A stretch of 64,000 nt of DNA from Pseudomonas sp. GOM6 (GTDB lineage Bacteria > Pseudomonadota > Gammaproteobacteria > Pseudomonadales > Pseudomonadaceae). The notes below the pieces were generated by a model. The model made no database searches and was not told the DNA's origin. It saw nothing but the letters and a program-made list of their open reading frames with translations. A program made the translations under genes and the position numbers. This document shows positions 53,088 to 63,019 of the stretch, in pieces. Position 1 is the stretch's first letter, and the number at the start of each line of letters is the position of its first letter. The stretch spans positions 434,001 to 498,000 of the forward strand of contig NZ_JARPUS010000001.1 in the NCBI RefSeq assembly GCF_029537485.1, written 5' to 3'.

Positions 53088-56000
53088 ATGCAATGGATCT
53101 TCATGCTGGTCGGCCTGGTGCTCGGTGCGCTGGCCGGGGAATCGGTGACTTCGGCCCTGCTGGGTGGCCTGATCGGCCTGGGCGTTGGCCAGGCGCTGCG
53201 CTTGCAGCAACTCGGGGCCGACAACACGCGCCTGCGCAAGGAACTGAAGGACTTCGCCGAGCGCTTCGAGCGTGGCACCACGGCGGTGGTCGAGCGCCTG
53301 GTCAAGCTGGAAAGCGGCCAGCCGAGCGCACCTTCTGCAGCGCCCGTCGAGGAAGAGGCCGCAACCGAGCCTGAGCCCGTGTCGACAGCGGTCGCAGATG
53401 TGGCCGATGAACTGATCTGGGAGCTACCGGAACTGCCCGCGCAGAGCGCGGAACCCGCTGCCGAACCCTTGCGACCAATCCCCTCCGTCGCCCGCGAAAT
53501 ACCTGTCAGCCAGCCGCGCGCGAGCGAGCCACCGCGCCCGGCACCTCCCCGTGAACCCTCGCTTGTCGAGCGCGGTGTTGCCCTGGCCAAGGCCTGGCTG
53601 CTGGGCGGCAACACTGTGTTGCGCGTCGGCGTGGTGCTGCTGTTCCTCGGCCTAGCCTTCCTTCTGCGCTACGCCACCGAAGGCATGGTGGTGCCGGTGG
53701 AGTTGCGCTACGCCGGGGTGGCGGCCAGCGCCATTGCGTTGCTGGGGCTGGGCTGGTGGCTACGCACGCGTAACGAGAACTATGGCCTGATGCTGCAGGG
53801 CACAGGCATCGCCGTGCTGTACCTGACGGTGTTCGCCGCGATGCGCCTGCACCCCCTGCTCGACCCGAAAGTGGCCCTTGGCCTGCTGGTGCTGGTCACC
53901 GCGTTCTCGGCCATCCTCGCGGTGGCGCAGAACGCCCTGGGCCTGGCGGTGGCGGCCGCGCTCGGCGGCTTCGCCGCGCCGATCCTCACCTCCACCGGCA
54001 GCGGCAATCATGTGGCGCTGTTCAGCTACTTCATCCTGCTCAACGCCGGCATTCTCGCCATCGCCTGGTTCAAGGCTTGGCGTCTGCTCAACCTGGTCGG
54101 TTTTGTCGGCACCTTCGGCATAGGCCTGGCCTGGGGGCTGCGCTCCTACACGTCGGATCTGCTGTGGAGCACCGAGCCGTTCCTGGTGCTGTTCTTTCTC
54201 ATGTACGTAGCCATCGGCCTGCTGTTCGCCCGGCGCAAGCTGCGCGAGGCCGAGGGCGCCCCTGAGCAGCGTGACGAGTTGCTGCGCTGGGCTCGTGGCC
54301 GTGCCGACTATGTCGATGGCACCGTACTGTTCGGCCCGCCGCTGGTAGGTTTCGGCCTGCAGTACGCCATCGTCCAGCATCTCGAACTGGCGGCCGCCTT
54401 CAGCGCCCTGGCTCTCGGCCTGTTCTACCTGGGGCTGGCCCGCCTGCTGCGTGGGCGCAATGTGCTGTTGTTGATGGAAACCTGCCTGGCGCTGGGCGTG
54501 GTGTTCGGCACCCTGGCCATTCCGCTGGGCCTGGATGCGCGTTGGACCTCGGCGGCCTGGGCGGTGGAGGGCGCCGGCATCTACTGGCTGGCCCTGCGCC
54601 AGGGGCGGCCGCTGGCCAGGATGTTCGCCCTGTTGCTGCAGGCTGGCGCGGCGCTGGCTTTCCTCGGTCAGCTCGACGTTGGCTACGACAACCTGCTGGA
54701 GGGCGCCCCGCTTGGTGCGCTGATGCTCGGTGCGGCGCTGTTGTTCAGCTTCTGGTGCTTGCGCCAGGCGCCGGTCGAGGCGACGCGCGCCTGGGAGCGT
54801 CGCGCGCTGCCGGTGCTGGCGGTGGCGGGGCTGCTGTTCCTCTATCTGATCGCGCCGCTATGCCTGGGCGCCGAGGGTACGGCCATCGCCTGGGCGCTGG
54901 CTGGCCTGGCCACGCTGTTCGCCGGTTTGCGTCTGCAGGCGCGCAGCTTCCTGTTCAGCGCTTTTGCCGTGCAGCTGCTGGGCGGCGCGGTGTTCCTCAC
55001 CCAGTTGCGGGGTAGCGGGCTGGAAGAGGGGGGCGTGCTCGGTTCCGGTTGGCGCGGCCTGCTGGTCTGCTCGCTGATCGGTCTGGCGCTGGTGGCCGAC
55101 ATGCTGATTGCCGCACGCGACAAGCGGGTCAGCGAAGACCGCCGGCTGATGCGTGGCCTGTCGCTGGTACTGCTGGCGGGGCTGCTGTTCGTCAACCTGG
55201 CGGTACTGTTCGTTCTGCCCTGGCGCAGCGCGGCGGCGGTGTGGGCTGGTACGGGCCTGCTGATCATCTGGCTCAGTCTGCGTCTGCAGCTGCGCGCCAG
55301 CTTTCTATTTGGCCTTGTGCTGCAGGTGGTTGGCGGTATCGCCTTCCTCGCCGCCAGCCCGCTGCTGCTTGGGCATTTGCCGAGTGAGGGGCTGCGCCCG
55401 CTCGCTCATGCCGGCTTCTGGGCACCACTGGTGCTGGCGCTGGCTGCCCAGGTCGGTGCCTGGCGCCTGCGCCACGTCGTGCTGCGCCAGCAGGCCGGCG
55501 AGCTGGGCAGCCTGAGCCTGCAGCGCCTGTCTCAGGTGTTGCTGGCCTGGGGCGCCGGCTGGTGGGTGCTGGCCCTGGCCAGCGAGGTGCTGCGTTTCGT
55601 CGATGGCCCGCTGCATGGTGCTGCGCTGCTGGCGCTGGCGGCGCTCAGCGTGGCGCTGTGGGGCTGGCTGGCCGGACGTCTGCGTTGGCGTTCCCTGGCC
55701 TTGCTCTGCACGCTGCTGGTGCCGGCGGGCATGGTGATCCTGCTGCACCTGGGTGAGCGTGATTACCACCCGGCGGCCGCTTTCGGCTGGCTGGGCTGGG
55801 GCCTGCTGTTCGCCGTGCATCTGTGGTCGCTCAAGCGCCTGGCCGCGCTGTTGCCGGCCGGTGTGCGCAGCGCCGCCCATGTGCTCGGCTGCTGGCTGAT
55901 CCTCGGCGTGCTGGCCCTGGAGCTGCGTTACGGGTTGATGCTGCTGGCCGAGCACTACAACGCCTGGCGCTGGCTGGGTTGGGCGCTGCTGCCAGGTCTG

Positions 56001-56660
56001 TACTTGCTGGCGATGGCGTCGGCGCGTCGCTGGCCCTGGCCGGTGGCGGCCTACCCGCGCGAGTACCGGGTGCTGGCCGCTGCGCCATTGGCGCTGCTGA
56101 TGCTTGGCTGGCTGTGGCTGGCCAATATCGCCAGCGATGGCAGCGCCGACCCGCTGCCGTACCTGCCGCTGTTCAATCCGCTGGAGCTGGGCATGCTGCT
56201 GGTGCTGCTGGCGATCTATGCCTGGTTGCGCGGTGGCCTGCCGCAGCTTGGGCTGGCGGCACACGGCGAGCGCATCGCGCAGATCATCGCCGGCGCCTCG
56301 TTGTTCGCCGTGCTTACCGCCGCGGTATTCCGCGCGGCCCATCACTGGGGTGGGGTGCCCTACGAGCTGGATGCGCTGCTCGACTCCATGCTGGTGCAGG
56401 CCGGGTTGTCCATCGTCTGGACCCTGATCGCCCTGCCGTTGATGATCCTCGGCCACCTGCGCGGCCGCCGCGAGCTGTGGCTGCTGGGCGCGGCGCTGAT
56501 CGCCGTGGTGGTGGCCAAGCTGTTCTTCGTCGAACTGGGCAACCGTGGTGGCCTGGAACGGATCATTTCCTTTATCGGTGTCGGCGTGTTGTTGCTGGTG
56601 GTCGGCTACTTCGCACCCTTGCCGCCCCGCAAAGCCGAATCTGCCGAGGTGAGCCCGTGA
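53088..56660 (+). CDS. DUF2339 polytopic membrane protein
   Basis: The 1190-residue protein begins with a hydrophobic MQWIFMLVGLVLGALAGE segment, a coiled coil (about 40-75), a Pro/Glu-rich linker (about 80-155), then about 25 or more hydrophobic helices with LLGGNTVLRVGVVLLFLGLAFLLRYATEG near 168-196, the DUF2339 hallmark. Conserved Arg/Tyr/Asp residues occur in the helices (RYATEG, SLRL). The family's function is unknown. The gene ends in a GTGA overlap with a DUF3999 gene, a known neighbour pair. An envelope role is inferred. Confidence 0.9.
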   Translation: MQWIFMLVGLVLGALAGESVTSALLGGLIGLGVGQALRLQQLGADNTRLRKELKDFAERFERGTTAVVERLVKLESGQPSAPSAAPVEEEAATEPEPVSTAVADVADELIWELPELPAQSAEPAAEPLRPIPSVAREIPVSQPRASEPPRPAPPREPSLVERGVALAKAWLLGGNTVLRVGVVLLFLGLAFLLRYATEGMVVPVELRYAGVAASAIALLGLGWWLRTRNENYGLMLQGTGIAVLYLTVFAAMRLHPLLDPKVALGLLVLVTAFSAILAVAQNALGLAVAAALGGFAAPILTSTGSGNHVALFSYFILLNAGILAIAWFKAWRLLNLVGFVGTFGIGLAWGLRSYTSDLLWSTEPFLVLFFLMYVAIGLLFARRKLREAEGAPEQRDELLRWARGRADYVDGTVLFGPPLVGFGLQYAIVQHLELAAAFSALALGLFYLGLARLLRGRNVLLLMETCLALGVVFGTLAIPLGLDARWTSAAWAVEGAGIYWLALRQGRPLARMFALLLQAGAALAFLGQLDVGYDNLLEGAPLGALMLGAALLFSFWCLRQAPVEATRAWERRALPVLAVAGLLFLYLIAPLCLGAEGTAIAWALAGLATLFAGLRLQARSFLFSAFAVQLLGGAVFLTQLRGSGLEEGGVLGSGWRGLLVCSLIGLALVADMLIAARDKRVSEDRRLMRGLSLVLLAGLLFVNLAVLFVLPWRSAAAVWAGTGLLIIWLSLRLQLRASFLFGLVLQVVGGIAFLAASPLLLGHLPSEGLRPLAHAGFWAPLVLALAAQVGAWRLRHVVLRQQAGELGSLSLQRLSQVLLAWGAGWWVLALASEVLRFVDGPLHGAALLALAALSVALWGWLAGRLRWRSLALLCTLLVPAGMVILLHLGERDYHPAAAFGWLGWGLLFAVHLWSLKRLAALLPAGVRSAAHVLGCWLILGVLALELRYGLMLLAEHYNAWRWLGWALLPGLYLLAMASARRWPWPVAAYPREYRVLAAAPLALLMLGWLWLANIASDGSADPLPYLPLFNPLELGMLLVLLAIYAWLRGGLPQLGLAAHGERIAQIIAGASLFAVLTAAVFRAAHHWGGVPYELDALLDSMLVQAGLSIVWTLIALPLMILGHLRGRRELWLLGAALIAVVVAKLFFVELGNRGGLERIISFIGVGVLLLVVGYFAPLPPRKAESAEVSP

Positions 56661-58006
56661 ACATGAAGTCCTTTCTCTGCCTGTTCGCTCTGCTGGCTGC
56701 GCCTTGGGCGCAGGCGGACTACTCGACACGGGTGCCGCTGACGCTGGAGGGTGAGGGGCCCTGGTATCGCCTGGAGGTGCCGCTCGCCCTGCAGATGGCC
56801 GCCAGCCACGCCGACCTGCGCGACCTGCGGGTGCTCAACGCCGAGGGTGAGGAGCTGGCCTACGCCATGACCCTGGGCAGCGCCCAACCCGCCGAGCGCC
56901 GCCAGGAGGCGGCGGTGAAGTGGTTCCCGCTGCGGGATGTGGCCGACGGCCAGGGCGCGCCGGCCATCCGCGTACAGCGCAGCACCAGCGGCACGCTGGT
57001 GGAGGTGACGCCGGAGCAGGATGGGCAGGGCGAGCAGATCCTGCGCGGCTGGCTACTCGACGCCAGCGCGTTCGATCAACCCTTGCACCGTCTGCAACTG
57101 GACTGGAGCGCCGATGCGGAAGGTTTCCAGCGTTTCACCATCGAGGCCAGTGACGATCTGCAGCACTGGCGGCGCTGGGAGGACGGGCAGATCGCCCGCC
57201 TGAGCTTCGCCGACGAGCACATTGAGCAGAACGAGGTCGCGCTCCCCGGTGCCAAGGCCCGTTACCTGCGCCTGCTCTGGCAGGCCCCGCAGCAGGCCCC
57301 GGCGCTGCTTGCCGCGCGTCTGGTCAGCATCGAGCAACTGCCATTGGCGCCACCGCTGGCCTGGTCTGCGCCATTGGCACCGACTTCGACCAGGGCTGGC
57401 GAGTACAACTGGGAATTGCCGCTATCGTTGCCGCTGCAGCGTGTGCGCGTGGCCCTGCCGGCGGGCAACGTGCTGGCGCCGGTCAGCCTTGCCTCGCGCG
57501 GCGCCGGCAAGCTGGAGTGGCGCGCCCTGGCTAGTGGCCTGCTCTATCGCCTGCCACAGGATGGCAAGGAAGTGCTGCAGGACGAGATCGAACTGTACGG
57601 CGCGCCGGTGCAGCAACTGCGTCTGCGCGTGGATGCCCGCGGCGGTGGCCTGGGCAGCGAGGCGCCAAGCCTGCGGGTGGCGGTGCGCGCAACTCAGGTG
57701 GTGTTCCTTACGCGCGGCTCCGAGCCGTATAGCCTGGCGGTGGGTAACAACTCAGCACGCTCCGCGGCGCTTCCGCTGGGCACCCTGATTCCCGGTTACG
57801 AGCCCAAGCGCCTGGCCAGCCTAGGCCGCGCCAGCGCGCCAGAGGCGGTGCCCAGCGTGGTGCGCGAGGCGGCTGCTGCGGCCCAGTCGGCCGCAGACTG
57901 GAAACGTATCGGTCTGTGGTCCGTGTTGCTGGCCGGCGTCGCTCTGCTTGGCGCAATGGCCTTCAGCCTGCTGCGCAAGCCGGCGGGTTCTGGCAGCAAT
58001 CCATAG
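56657..58006 (+). CDS. DUF3999 exported protein with C-terminal membrane anchor
   Basis: The 449-residue protein has a signal peptide (about 1-20, LFALLAAPWAQA), beta-rich domains with DLRDLRVLNAEGEELAYAMTL near 48 and WSADAEGFQRFTIEASDDLQHWRRWEDG (discoidin-like, about 150-178), and a final membrane helix (about 420-442) ending in RKPAGS. The start is a GTG at 56657 overlapping the DUF2339 stop (GAGGTGAG 8 nt upstream); ATG at 56663 is also possible. It is the usual partner of DUF2339 and probably forms a periplasmic part of the same envelope complex. The function is unknown. Confidence 0.88.
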   Translation: MNMKSFLCLFALLAAPWAQADYSTRVPLTLEGEGPWYRLEVPLALQMAASHADLRDLRVLNAEGEELAYAMTLGSAQPAERRQEAAVKWFPLRDVADGQGAPAIRVQRSTSGTLVEVTPEQDGQGEQILRGWLLDASAFDQPLHRLQLDWSADAEGFQRFTIEASDDLQHWRRWEDGQIARLSFADEHIEQNEVALPGAKARYLRLLWQAPQQAPALLAARLVSIEQLPLAPPLAWSAPLAPTSTRAGEYNWELPLSLPLQRVRVALPAGNVLAPVSLASRGAGKLEWRALASGLLYRLPQDGKEVLQDEIELYGAPVQQLRLRVDARGGGLGSEAPSLRVAVRATQVVFLTRGSEPYSLAVGNNSARSAALPLGTLIPGYEPKRLASLGRASAPEAVPSVVREAAAAAQSAADWKRIGLWSVLLAGVALLGAMAFSLLRKPAGSGSNP

Positions 58007-58087
58007 CGTGTGTCGGGCCAGGGAGGCGCGCAGAGGCCCAACCGGTTAAACTGCGCGCGATTTTACTTTCCTCCCCGGAGCCTCTCC

Positions 58088-59098
58088 ATGTCCCGCGTAA
58101 CCCTCAGCCGCTACCTGATCGAACAGACCCGCAGTCACAACACCCCGGCCGACCTGCGCTTTCTCATCGAAGTGGTCGCGCGGGCCTGCAAGGAAATCAG
58201 CCATGCAGTCTCCAAGGGCGCCCTCGGCGGCGTGCTCGGCAGCATGGGCACCGAGAACGTGCAGGGCGAAGTGCAGAAGAAGCTCGATGTGATTTCCAAC
58301 GAGATCCTGCTCGAGGCCAACGAGTGGGGCGGCCACCTGGCCGGCATGGCGTCCGAGGAAATGGACAATGCCTACCAGATTCCCGGCAAGTACCCAAAAG
58401 GCGCGTATCTGCTGGTGTTCGACCCGCTGGACGGTTCCAGCAACATCGACGTCAACGTCTCGGTCGGCACCATCTTCTCCGTGCTGCGCTGCCCGGATGA
58501 GTACCTGAGCCAGAACGACAGCCTCAACGAGCAGGCCTTCCTGCAGCCGGGCACCCAGCAGGTCGCCGCCGGCTACGCCATCTACGGGCCGCAGACCATG
58601 CTGATGCTGACCCTGGGCGATGGCGTCATGGGCTTCACTCTGGATCGCGAGATGGGCAGTTTCGTGCTCACTCACGACAATATTCGTGTACCGGAAAGCA
58701 CCGCCGAGTTCGCCATCAACATGTCCAACCAGCGCCACTGGGAAGCCCCGGTCAAGCGTTATGTGGAAGAGTTGCTGGCCGGCAAGGAAGGTTCCCTGGG
58801 CAAGAACTACAACATGCGCTGGATTGCCTCCATGGTGGCCGATGTGCACCGCATTCTCACCCGTGGTGGCCTGTTCATGTACCCGCGTGATGCCCGCGAG
58901 CCGGAGAAACCGGGCAAGCTGCGCCTGATGTACGAGGCCAACCCGATGTCGATGCTGATCGAACAGGCCGGTGGTGCTGCTACCAACGGCACTCAACGCA
59001 TCCTCGACATTCAGCCGGAATCCCTGCACCAGCGCGTGGCGGTGTTCCTCGGCTCGAAGGAAGAAGTCGAGCGTGTCACCGGCTATCACCAGGGCTGA
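58088..59098 (+). CDS. fbp: Fructose-1,6-bisphosphatase class I
   Basis: The 336-residue protein has [12 protein letters not shown] at 112-123 (metal and phosphate site), [13 protein letters not shown] near 160 and [14 protein letters not shown] near 240. It hydrolyses fructose-1,6-bisphosphate in gluconeogenesis. The start at 58088 is preferred to a longer in-frame one because CCCCGGAG lies upstream and [13 protein letters not shown] is the family start. Confidence 0.97.
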   Translation: MSRVTLSRYLIEQTRSHNTPADLRFLIEVVARACKEISHAVSKGALGGVLGSMGTENVQGEVQKKLDVISNEILLEANEWGGHLAGMASEEMDNAYQIPGKYPKGAYLLVFDPLDGSSNIDVNVSVGTIFSVLRCPDEYLSQNDSLNEQAFLQPGTQQVAAGYAIYGPQTMLMLTLGDGVMGFTLDREMGSFVLTHDNIRVPESTAEFAINMSNQRHWEAPVKRYVEELLAGKEGSLGKNYNMRWIASMVADVHRILTRGGLFMYPRDAREPEKPGKLRLMYEANPMSMLIEQAGGAATNGTQRILDIQPESLHQRVAVFLGSKEEVERVTGYHQG

Positions 59099-59101
59099 GT
59101 G

Positions 59102-59701
59102 ATGAGCGCCTGGCAACCGCTGCTGGACTGGTGGTTTGGCTCTGCCAGGAGTGCTAGCGAAGTGGCGGACCAGCGCAGTGGCTTGTGGTTCGGCTACCGC
59201 GCAGAGCAGGATAGCGAGGCGCGCGAGCGCTTCGGCGAGCTATGTGAGCAGGCCTTGGCCGGTGGGCTGCAGGACTGGTGCGCGGAAGCCGACGGCTGGC
59301 TGGCGCTGATCCTGTTGCTGGACCAGTTGCCGCGCATGATCCATCGCGGTACGGCGCGGGCCTTTGCCGGCGATGCACGCGCGCAGGCGCTGGTCGCCCA
59401 AGGCCTCGAACGGGGACTGGAACGACAGCTGCCAGCCATTCGCCAGGTGTTTGTCTATCTGGTGCTGGAGCACGCCGAGGAACTGGCTGCTCAGGACCTT
59501 GCCGTAGAGCGTTTCGAACAGTTGCTGCAAGGGTGTGCCGAGGGCGAGCGGCAGCTGTTCGCCGGTTATCTGGACTACGCTGAGCGTCACCGCCAGGTGA
59601 TCCAGCGCTTCGGTCGCTTTCCGCATCGCAACGAAATGCTCGGCAGAAGCTCCAATGCCCAGGAGCAGGCCTTTCTGCAGCAACCGGGCTCACGCTTCTG
59701 A
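59102..59701 (+). CDS. DUF924 family protein
   Basis: The 199-residue helical protein has LLDQLPRMIHRGTARAFAGDARA near 78-100, the DUF924 signature, and RFGRFPHRNEMLGR near 173-186. TGA-GTG-ATG adjacency with fbp suggests cotranscription. The family has a TPR-like fold of unknown function. The ATG at 59102 is chosen over the preceding GTG. Confidence 0.88.
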   Translation: MSAWQPLLDWWFGSARSASEVADQRSGLWFGYRAEQDSEARERFGELCEQALAGGLQDWCAEADGWLALILLLDQLPRMIHRGTARAFAGDARAQALVAQGLERGLERQLPAIRQVFVYLVLEHAEELAAQDLAVERFEQLLQGCAEGERQLFAGYLDYAERHRQVIQRFGRFPHRNEMLGRSSNAQEQAFLQQPGSRF

Positions 59702-59774
59702 ACGCTGCGGGGCGCATTCATCTGCGCTCTGTGCCAAGCTCTCAGGGTTTTCCACGTACCTACGGAGTCGTCTT

Positions 59775-60026
59775 ATGCTGCGCAAATCTGTTGTGCTCAC
59801 TGCCTGTGTCCTGCTTGCTGCCTGCAGCAAGATCAATCAGGAAAACTACTCCAAGCTCAAGGCCGGGATGACCAAGGCTGAAGTCGAGAAGCTGCTCGGC
59901 AGCCCCGCCGAATGCTCCGGCGCAGTGGGGCTCACCAGCTGTACCTGGGGTGACGACAAGACCGTCATTAGCGTTCAGTACGCCGGTGACAAGGTGATGA
60001 TGTTCTCCGGCCAGGGGCTGAAGTGA
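59775..60026 (+). CDS. Small SmpA/BamE-like (DUF3862-type) lipoprotein
   Basis: The 83-residue protein has a lipobox (LLAACSK, Cys16), then NQENYSKLKAGMTKAEVEKLLGSPAECS, the SmpA/OmlA-like motif (Y-x-K-L-x-x-G-M-x-x-x-E-V). CxW and CS pairs could form a disulfide. It overlaps the lipocalin start. It may help outer-membrane assembly or be a stress lipoprotein; the family does not say more. Confidence 0.85.
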   Translation: MLRKSVVLTACVLLAACSKINQENYSKLKAGMTKAEVEKLLGSPAECSGAVGLTSCTWGDDKTVISVQYAGDKVMMFSGQGLK

Positions 60027-60583
60027 TGTTCTGGCGAGGGCTCTCAGTGGCGTTGCTGGCGTTGCTTGCCGGTTGTACCAGTACGCCGGATGCGGCGCCG
60101 CCGAAGACGGCGGGTAGCGTCGATCTGCAGCGCTACCAGGGCACTTGGTACGAATTGGCCCGCCTGCCGATGTTCTTCCAGCGCAAGTGCGCCCAGTCCG
60201 AGGCGCACTACCAGTTGCGCGAAGATGGCCGGGTTGGCGTGCTCAATCGCTGCCGCACTGCGGAGGGCGAATGGATTGAGGCCTCCGGGGTTGCCGAGGC
60301 TCAAGTGGCCGGGCGTACGGACAAGCTGTGGGTGCGCTTCGATAACTGGTTCAGCAATCTCTTTCCGGATGTAGCCAAGGGCGACTACTGGGTGCTGTAC
60401 CTGGACGATGACTACCGTATGGCGCTGGTCGGCAACCCGAATCGCGAATACCTGTGGCTGCTGGCGCGTACGCCGGATGTCAGCGAGACGCGGCGTCTGC
60501 GTCTGCTGCAGGAGGCCGAAGCCCGTGGCTACGACACCAGTGCCCTGATCTGGCGTCAGCCTGACCGAGCGATCGGCCAGTAG
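60026..60583 (+). CDS. blc: Outer-membrane lipocalin (Blc-like)
   Basis: The 185-residue lipoprotein has a lipobox (LLAGCTS, Cys17) and the lipocalin motif YQGTWYELARLPMFFQRKCAQ, GEWIEASG, YWVLYLDDDYRMALVGNPNREYLWLLARTP and WRQ near the end. Blc binds fatty acids or lysophospholipids at the outer membrane. The start overlaps the preceding stop by one base (TGATG). Confidence 0.92.
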   Translation: MFWRGLSVALLALLAGCTSTPDAAPPKTAGSVDLQRYQGTWYELARLPMFFQRKCAQSEAHYQLREDGRVGVLNRCRTAEGEWIEASGVAEAQVAGRTDKLWVRFDNWFSNLFPDVAKGDYWVLYLDDDYRMALVGNPNREYLWLLARTPDVSETRRLRLLQEAEARGYDTSALIWRQPDRAIGQ

Positions 60584-60585
60584 TC

Positions 60586-61011
60586 TCACTCCCAGTCGAG
60601 GCGGGCGAGTTGCCACTCGCCATCCTCACGCCACCACTCCAGGGTAATGCTGTAGTGCCGTGCGCTGTCCGGTATCAGTCCTTCGGCCCCGGTCAGCGCG
60701 ACTTCGGCACGGGTGTGACCCTTGCTGCTGTAGGTCGGGTCGACCTCACTGCTCTTGCTGATGGCCAAGATTCGTACCTGTTTGTGGCGCAGGTACATCA
60801 GGGTCATGGTGCGTTTGGCCCAGTCGCGGTCGAACTGGCCGTTGGCGCTGAACTGCGGGTGTAGTTGACCCATCACGTCGCTGATGCGCTTGGCTTCGAG
60901 ATTGTCCTGCAGGCGTTGTACGGCGGCCTCCAGTTCGGCTTGCGGGTCACTTTTGCTGCAGCCACCCAACAGAGCAACACAGAGCAGGGCGTTCAGGGCG
61001 ATTCGGAGCAT
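60586..61011 (-). CDS. Small lipoprotein of unknown function
   Basis: The 141-residue protein has a signal peptide with lipobox (LLGGCSK, Cys18) and a helical then beta body (QAELEAAVQRLQDNLEAKRI, HYSITLEWWREDGEWQLARLDWE). This is a NTF2-like or SnoaL-like layout. The start at 61011 is chosen because GGAAG lies 9 nt upstream. It is convergent with blc. Confidence 0.78.
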   Translation of the reverse strand: MLRIALNALLCVALLGGCSKSDPQAELEAAVQRLQDNLEAKRISDVMGQLHPQFSANGQFDRDWAKRTMTLMYLRHKQVRILAISKSSEVDPTYSSKGHTRAEVALTGAEGLIPDSARHYSITLEWWREDGEWQLARLDWE

Positions 61012-61101
61012 GCTCAAGCTTCCATTCATGGTTATGATGCCGGGCACGGTCGGAGCCCCGGCCGCTCAAAAGGAACTTACGCACAGACTCGGGAGTGCGC
61101 C

Positions 61102-62073
61102 ATGCTGACTTTGTATCCGGAGATCAAACCCTATGCCCGCCACGAACTGGCGGTGCAGGAGCCGCATGTCCTGTATGTGGATGAAAGCGGCTCTGCGGAT
61201 GGCCTGCCGGTGGTCTTCGTGCATGGTGGTCCCGGCGCCGGCTGTGATGCGGCGAGCCGTCGCTACTTCGACCCCAACCTGTATCGCATCGTCACCTTCG
61301 ACCAGCGGGGTTGTGGCCGCTCCACGCCGCATGCCAGTTTGGAGAACAACACGACCCAGGCGCTGATCGCCGACATGGAGCGCATTCGCGAGCATCTGGG
61401 TATCGACAAGTGGGTGCTTTTCGGCGGCTCCTGGGGCTCGACCCTGAGTCTGGCCTATGCCCAGGCCCACCCGGAGCGCGTGCTTGGCCTGATCCTGCGG
61501 GGCATTTTCCTCTGCCGGCCACAGGAGATCAGCTGGTTCTACCAGGAAGGTGCCAGTCGTCTGTTCCCTGACTACTGGGAAGACTACCTCGCACCGATTC
61601 CCGCCGAAGAGCGTGGCGACCTGGTGCAGGCCTTCTACAAGCGCCTCACCGGGCCTGATCAAATTGCCCAGATGCACGCCGCCAAGGCATGGTCGACCTG
61701 GGAGGGGCGCACCGCCACCCTGCGTCCCAATCCCCAGGTGGTCGACCGTTTCAGCGAGCCGCACCGGGCGCTGTCGATCGCCCGTATCGAGTGCCATTAC
61801 TTCGTCAACAACGCCTTCCTCGAAGAGGATCAGCTGCTGCGGGACATGGCGAAGATCGCCCACCTGCCGGGCGTCATCGTGCACGGTCGTTATGACGTGA
61901 TCTGCCCGCTGGACAACGCCTGGGCACTGCACCGGGCCTGGCCTAATAGCGAGCTGCAGATCATTCGCGATGCCGGTCACGCCGCGGCCGAGCCGGGTAT
62001 CACCGATGCCTTGGTCCGCGCCGCCGATCAGATGGCCCGACGCCTGCTCGAACTGCCGCCGGAAGACGCATGA
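61102..62073 (+). CDS. pip: Proline iminopeptidase
   Basis: The 323-residue alpha/beta hydrolase has [13 protein letters not shown] near 39 (oxyanion loop), FDQRGCGRS near 68 and [14 protein letters not shown] with nucleophile Ser110; RYDVICP and GHAAAEPG supply Asp and His. It removes N-terminal proline. A GGGAGTGCGCC site precedes the ATG. It overlaps dtd by 4 bp. Confidence 0.94.
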   Translation: MLTLYPEIKPYARHELAVQEPHVLYVDESGSADGLPVVFVHGGPGAGCDAASRRYFDPNLYRIVTFDQRGCGRSTPHASLENNTTQALIADMERIREHLGIDKWVLFGGSWGSTLSLAYAQAHPERVLGLILRGIFLCRPQEISWFYQEGASRLFPDYWEDYLAPIPAEERGDLVQAFYKRLTGPDQIAQMHAAKAWSTWEGRTATLRPNPQVVDRFSEPHRALSIARIECHYFVNNAFLEEDQLLRDMAKIAHLPGVIVHGRYDVICPLDNAWALHRAWPNSELQIIRDAGHAAAEPGITDALVRAADQMARRLLELPPEDA

Positions 62074-62507
62074 AGCTGCTGATCCAGCGGGTGCGCAGCG
62101 CGCGCGTAGAGGTGGCTGGCGAAGTTGTTGGGGCCATCGACCAGGGCTTGCTGGCGCTGGTCGGTATCGAGCCGCAGGATACGCCGGCGAGCATCGCCAA
62201 GGGCCTTAAACGCATGCTGGCCTATCGGGTATTCAGCGATGCCGAGGGCAAGATGAACCTGTCGCTCAGCGACGTGAACGGCGGTTTGCTGCTGGTCTCG
62301 CAGTTCACCCTGGCCGCCGACACCCGCAGTGGCCTGCGCCCAAGTTTCTCCACGGCGGCGCCGCCGGCCCAGGGCGCCGAGCTGTTCGAGCATCTGGTGA
62401 AACTGGCCCGCGAGCAGCACCCGCAGGTTGCCACTGGGCGTTTTGGCGCCGATATGCAGGTGCATCTGGTCAACGATGGGCCGGTGACCTTCCTGCTGGA
62501 AGTCTGA
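62070..62507 (+). CDS. dtd: D-aminoacyl-tRNA deacylase
   Basis: The 145-residue protein matches Dtd from end to end: [30 protein letters not shown] (SQxxL) near 70 and the C-terminal [10 protein letters not shown] (Gly-cisPro motif). It hydrolyses D-aminoacyl-tRNA. ATGA overlap with pip. Confidence 0.96.
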   Translation: MKLLIQRVRSARVEVAGEVVGAIDQGLLALVGIEPQDTPASIAKGLKRMLAYRVFSDAEGKMNLSLSDVNGGLLLVSQFTLAADTRSGLRPSFSTAAPPAQGAELFEHLVKLAREQHPQVATGRFGADMQVHLVNDGPVTFLLEV

Positions 62508-62511
62508 GTCC

Positions 62512-62562
62512 GTAGCCCGGATGCAATCCGGCACGGCACTTCCCGGGTTGCATCCGGGCTAC
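62512..62562. repeat. GTAGCCCGGATGCAA-type inverted repeat
   Basis: GTAGCCCGGATGCAA...CCGG and its inverted copy (51 bp) lie between the convergent dtd and UPF0158 genes, where they could serve as a shared hairpin. It is a different element class from the REPs above. Confidence 0.8.
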
Positions 62563-62969
62563 TTCTGCTCCAGCTGATTATCCGCCAGCCAGTCCAGCGC
62601 CAGGTCGCGCAGACGCTCATGCTCATACAGCTGCCAGGCTGCACGCACCCTGGGGAACTGGTGCAGGGCATTGAGAAAGGCGCGCTGCTGGCGACGCTCG
62701 GCCATGGCCGCGGTCAGCGCAGCATAGGCGTCGGGGTCAACCACTTCGCAGAGGAAGTCCTCCATCAACGCAAGGTGCTCGATGCTGCTCAACGGCTCCA
62801 GCGCCAGCAGACGCTCGGGCTCCTCCGCCAGCAGGCGTTCGATCTCCGGGTCTTCGCCGGCCGGAGGGATATCCAGCAGACGGCCGCTGAGCAGGTCGAG
62901 GCGAAAGTCGCCCTGCTGATTGGTCAGGGCACTGGCCAGGTGGTCGAGATCGATGGTCAGGGGGCGCAT
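62559..62969 (-). CDS. UPF0158 family protein
   Basis: The 136-residue protein begins MRPLTIDLDHLASALTNQQGDFRLDLLSGRLLDIPP and ends with LHQFPRVRAAWQLYEHERLRDLALDWLADNQLE, the UPF0158 layout. The function is unknown. It precedes nothing obvious; rsmE lies 50 bp upstream in the same direction. Confidence 0.88.
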   Translation of the reverse strand: MRPLTIDLDHLASALTNQQGDFRLDLLSGRLLDIPPAGEDPEIERLLAEEPERLLALEPLSSIEHLALMEDFLCEVVDPDAYAALTAAMAERRQQRAFLNALHQFPRVRAAWQLYEHERLRDLALDWLADNQLEQK

Positions 62970-63019
62970 GACAAACTCCGCAGCGGCTGGCGAGTCGTCA
63001 GGCTATGCCGGGCCGTGTT

